Assembly (NCBI RefSeq): GCF_030815865.1
Contig: NZ_JAUSXI010000001.1
Location: 3,162,001 to 3,226,000 of the forward strand
Source of the DNA: Arthrobacter globiformis
GTDB lineage: Bacteria > Actinomycetota > Actinomycetes > Actinomycetales > Micrococcaceae
Length of the DNA: 64,000 nucleotides
Direction of reading: 5' to 3'
Shown: positions 63,550 through 64,000 of the stretch, in pieces
Position numbering within the stretch: position 1 is the stretch's first letter
Layout of the letters: each line of letters begins with the position of its first letter
Position numbers and translations under genes: made by a program
The notes under the pieces: model-generated
Told to the model about the DNA's origin: nothing
The model's database searches: none
The model's input: only the letters and a program-made list of their open reading frames with translations

Positions 63550-64000
63550 ACCGGGCGCCGCCGGTGGGTGAGCAGGCAGTGGAAGGGGGAGTGCGGTTCC
63601 ACCGTCCAGCCGGCGGGGACCACGGCGGCCAGCTCCGGTACGGTGTAGCTGCGCCTAATCGAGGTCAGCCCGTCTCCGCGAATGTAAGAGCCGGTGAGCG
63701 GCAGGGCGCCGGCACTGAACAGTGCATAGGCAGCTGCACTCCGGCTGAGATCGTTGTGCAGGGCGAGGCGGCGGGCCAGCCCGGCGGAGTCGTCTAGAAA
63801 TGACTGCAGTTGCCGCGGGGTCAGGTGGTGCAGCACGTGGTTGGAGATGACGACGTCGTAGGACTTGCCCTCGGCGAGCAGATCGCCGCTACTCGCCTGG
63901 CGGAATTCGACGCCAAGGACGGGCTTGCGGCCGGCGGCGAAGCGGAAGGCCCTTGGATCCGGGTCAATCCCGGTCACCTGGAGCTGGATGCCGTCCCTGG
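63546..64000 (-). CDS. Class I SAM-dependent methyltransferase, partial (N-terminus beyond window)
   Basis: The reading frame runs off the right edge of the window, so only the C-terminal part is present. Visible parts are the acidic loop TGIDPDPRAFRFA, the post-motif YDVVISNHVLHHL (motif II region) and a C-terminal helix/strand pair. The combination of a methyltransferase with an FAD monooxygenase resembles tailoring enzymes next to type III polyketide synthases in actinobacteria. Whether such a synthase lies just outside cannot be seen. Confidence 0.8.
   Translation of the reverse strand, partial: RDGIQLQVTGIDPDPRAFRFAAGRKPVLGVEFRQASSGDLLAEGKSYDVVISNHVLHHLTPRQLQSFLDDSAGLARRLALHNDLSRSAAAYALFSAGALPLTGSYIRGDGLTSIRRSYTVPELAAVVPAGWTVEPHSPFHCLLTHRRRPV

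Overview
The window reads as chromosomal DNA of a high-GC actinobacterium of the Micrococcaceae (Arthrobacter, Pseudarthrobacter or Paenarthrobacter type). The evidence is a complete Pup-proteasome locus with a naturally fused PafBC regulator, mycothiol synthesis (MshC), RbpA, a TatA-TatC pair and strongly GC-biased third codon positions. Genes lie on both strands in short, often overlapping operons. No phage and no CRISPR array is visible.

Layout. 1-3.2 kb: xi-class GST, M50-like membrane protease, YqeY-like protein and two small ORFs. 3.2-8.4 kb: a coherent tartrate (or D-malate) catabolic operon read leftward: LysR regulator, TtuC-type dehydrogenase, DctA-type carrier and glycerate kinase, with two copies of a LysR-type palindrome. 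8.5-15.7 kb: an SRPBCC protein, then two CusA/CzcA-like RND pumps flanking a tiny lipoprotein adaptor. 16.1-19.3 kb: class V aminotransferase, Na+/solute symporter and its DUF3311 partner. 19.6-25.6 kb: a 2020-residue Ig/FN3 surface protein. 25.9 kb: tRNA-Leu(GAG). 26.2-32.5 kb: M20 hydrolase, acyl-CoA dehydrogenase, DUF5703, an acidic small protein, aldo/keto reductase, UppP and MshC. 32.5-34.1 kb: an IS3-type insertion sequence with long terminal inverted repeats, sitting between two convergent genes. 34.1-38.3 kb: PAC2 protein, HAD hydrolase, site-2 protease and TrmI. 38.35-48.7 kb: proteasome locus arc-dop-pup-prcB-prcA-pafA, two FKBP prolyl isomerases and pafBC. 48.7-53.1 kb: membrane protein, TatA, TatC and a Ski2-like helicase. 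53.3-64 kb: amidohydrolase, polyprenol-phosphate mannosyltransferase, RbpA, SPFH/NfeD pair, RlmA-like methyltransferase, S9 peptidase, peptide deformylase, FAD monooxygenase and a methyltransferase cut by the window end.

How the parts work together. The proteasome locus holds the whole tagging and degradation path: Dop activates Pup, PafA ligates it, Arc unfolds the target, PrcA/PrcB degrade it, and PafBC is the DNA-damage activator named for this neighbourhood. In this sequence arc carries a single extra base that splits it between its OB and AAA+ parts. That is either an assembly error or a real lesion in the only ATPase of the pathway.

Regulatory signals are unusually readable. At least fourteen genes have a TAnnnT hexamer 6-7 nt before the start codon and no ribosome-binding site, the signature of leaderless mRNAs. 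rbpA has a SigR/SigH-type GGAAC-N18-GTT promoter. The 435-bp gap before the mannosyltransferase holds a good promoter followed by nested inverted repeats, and is a candidate structured RNA.
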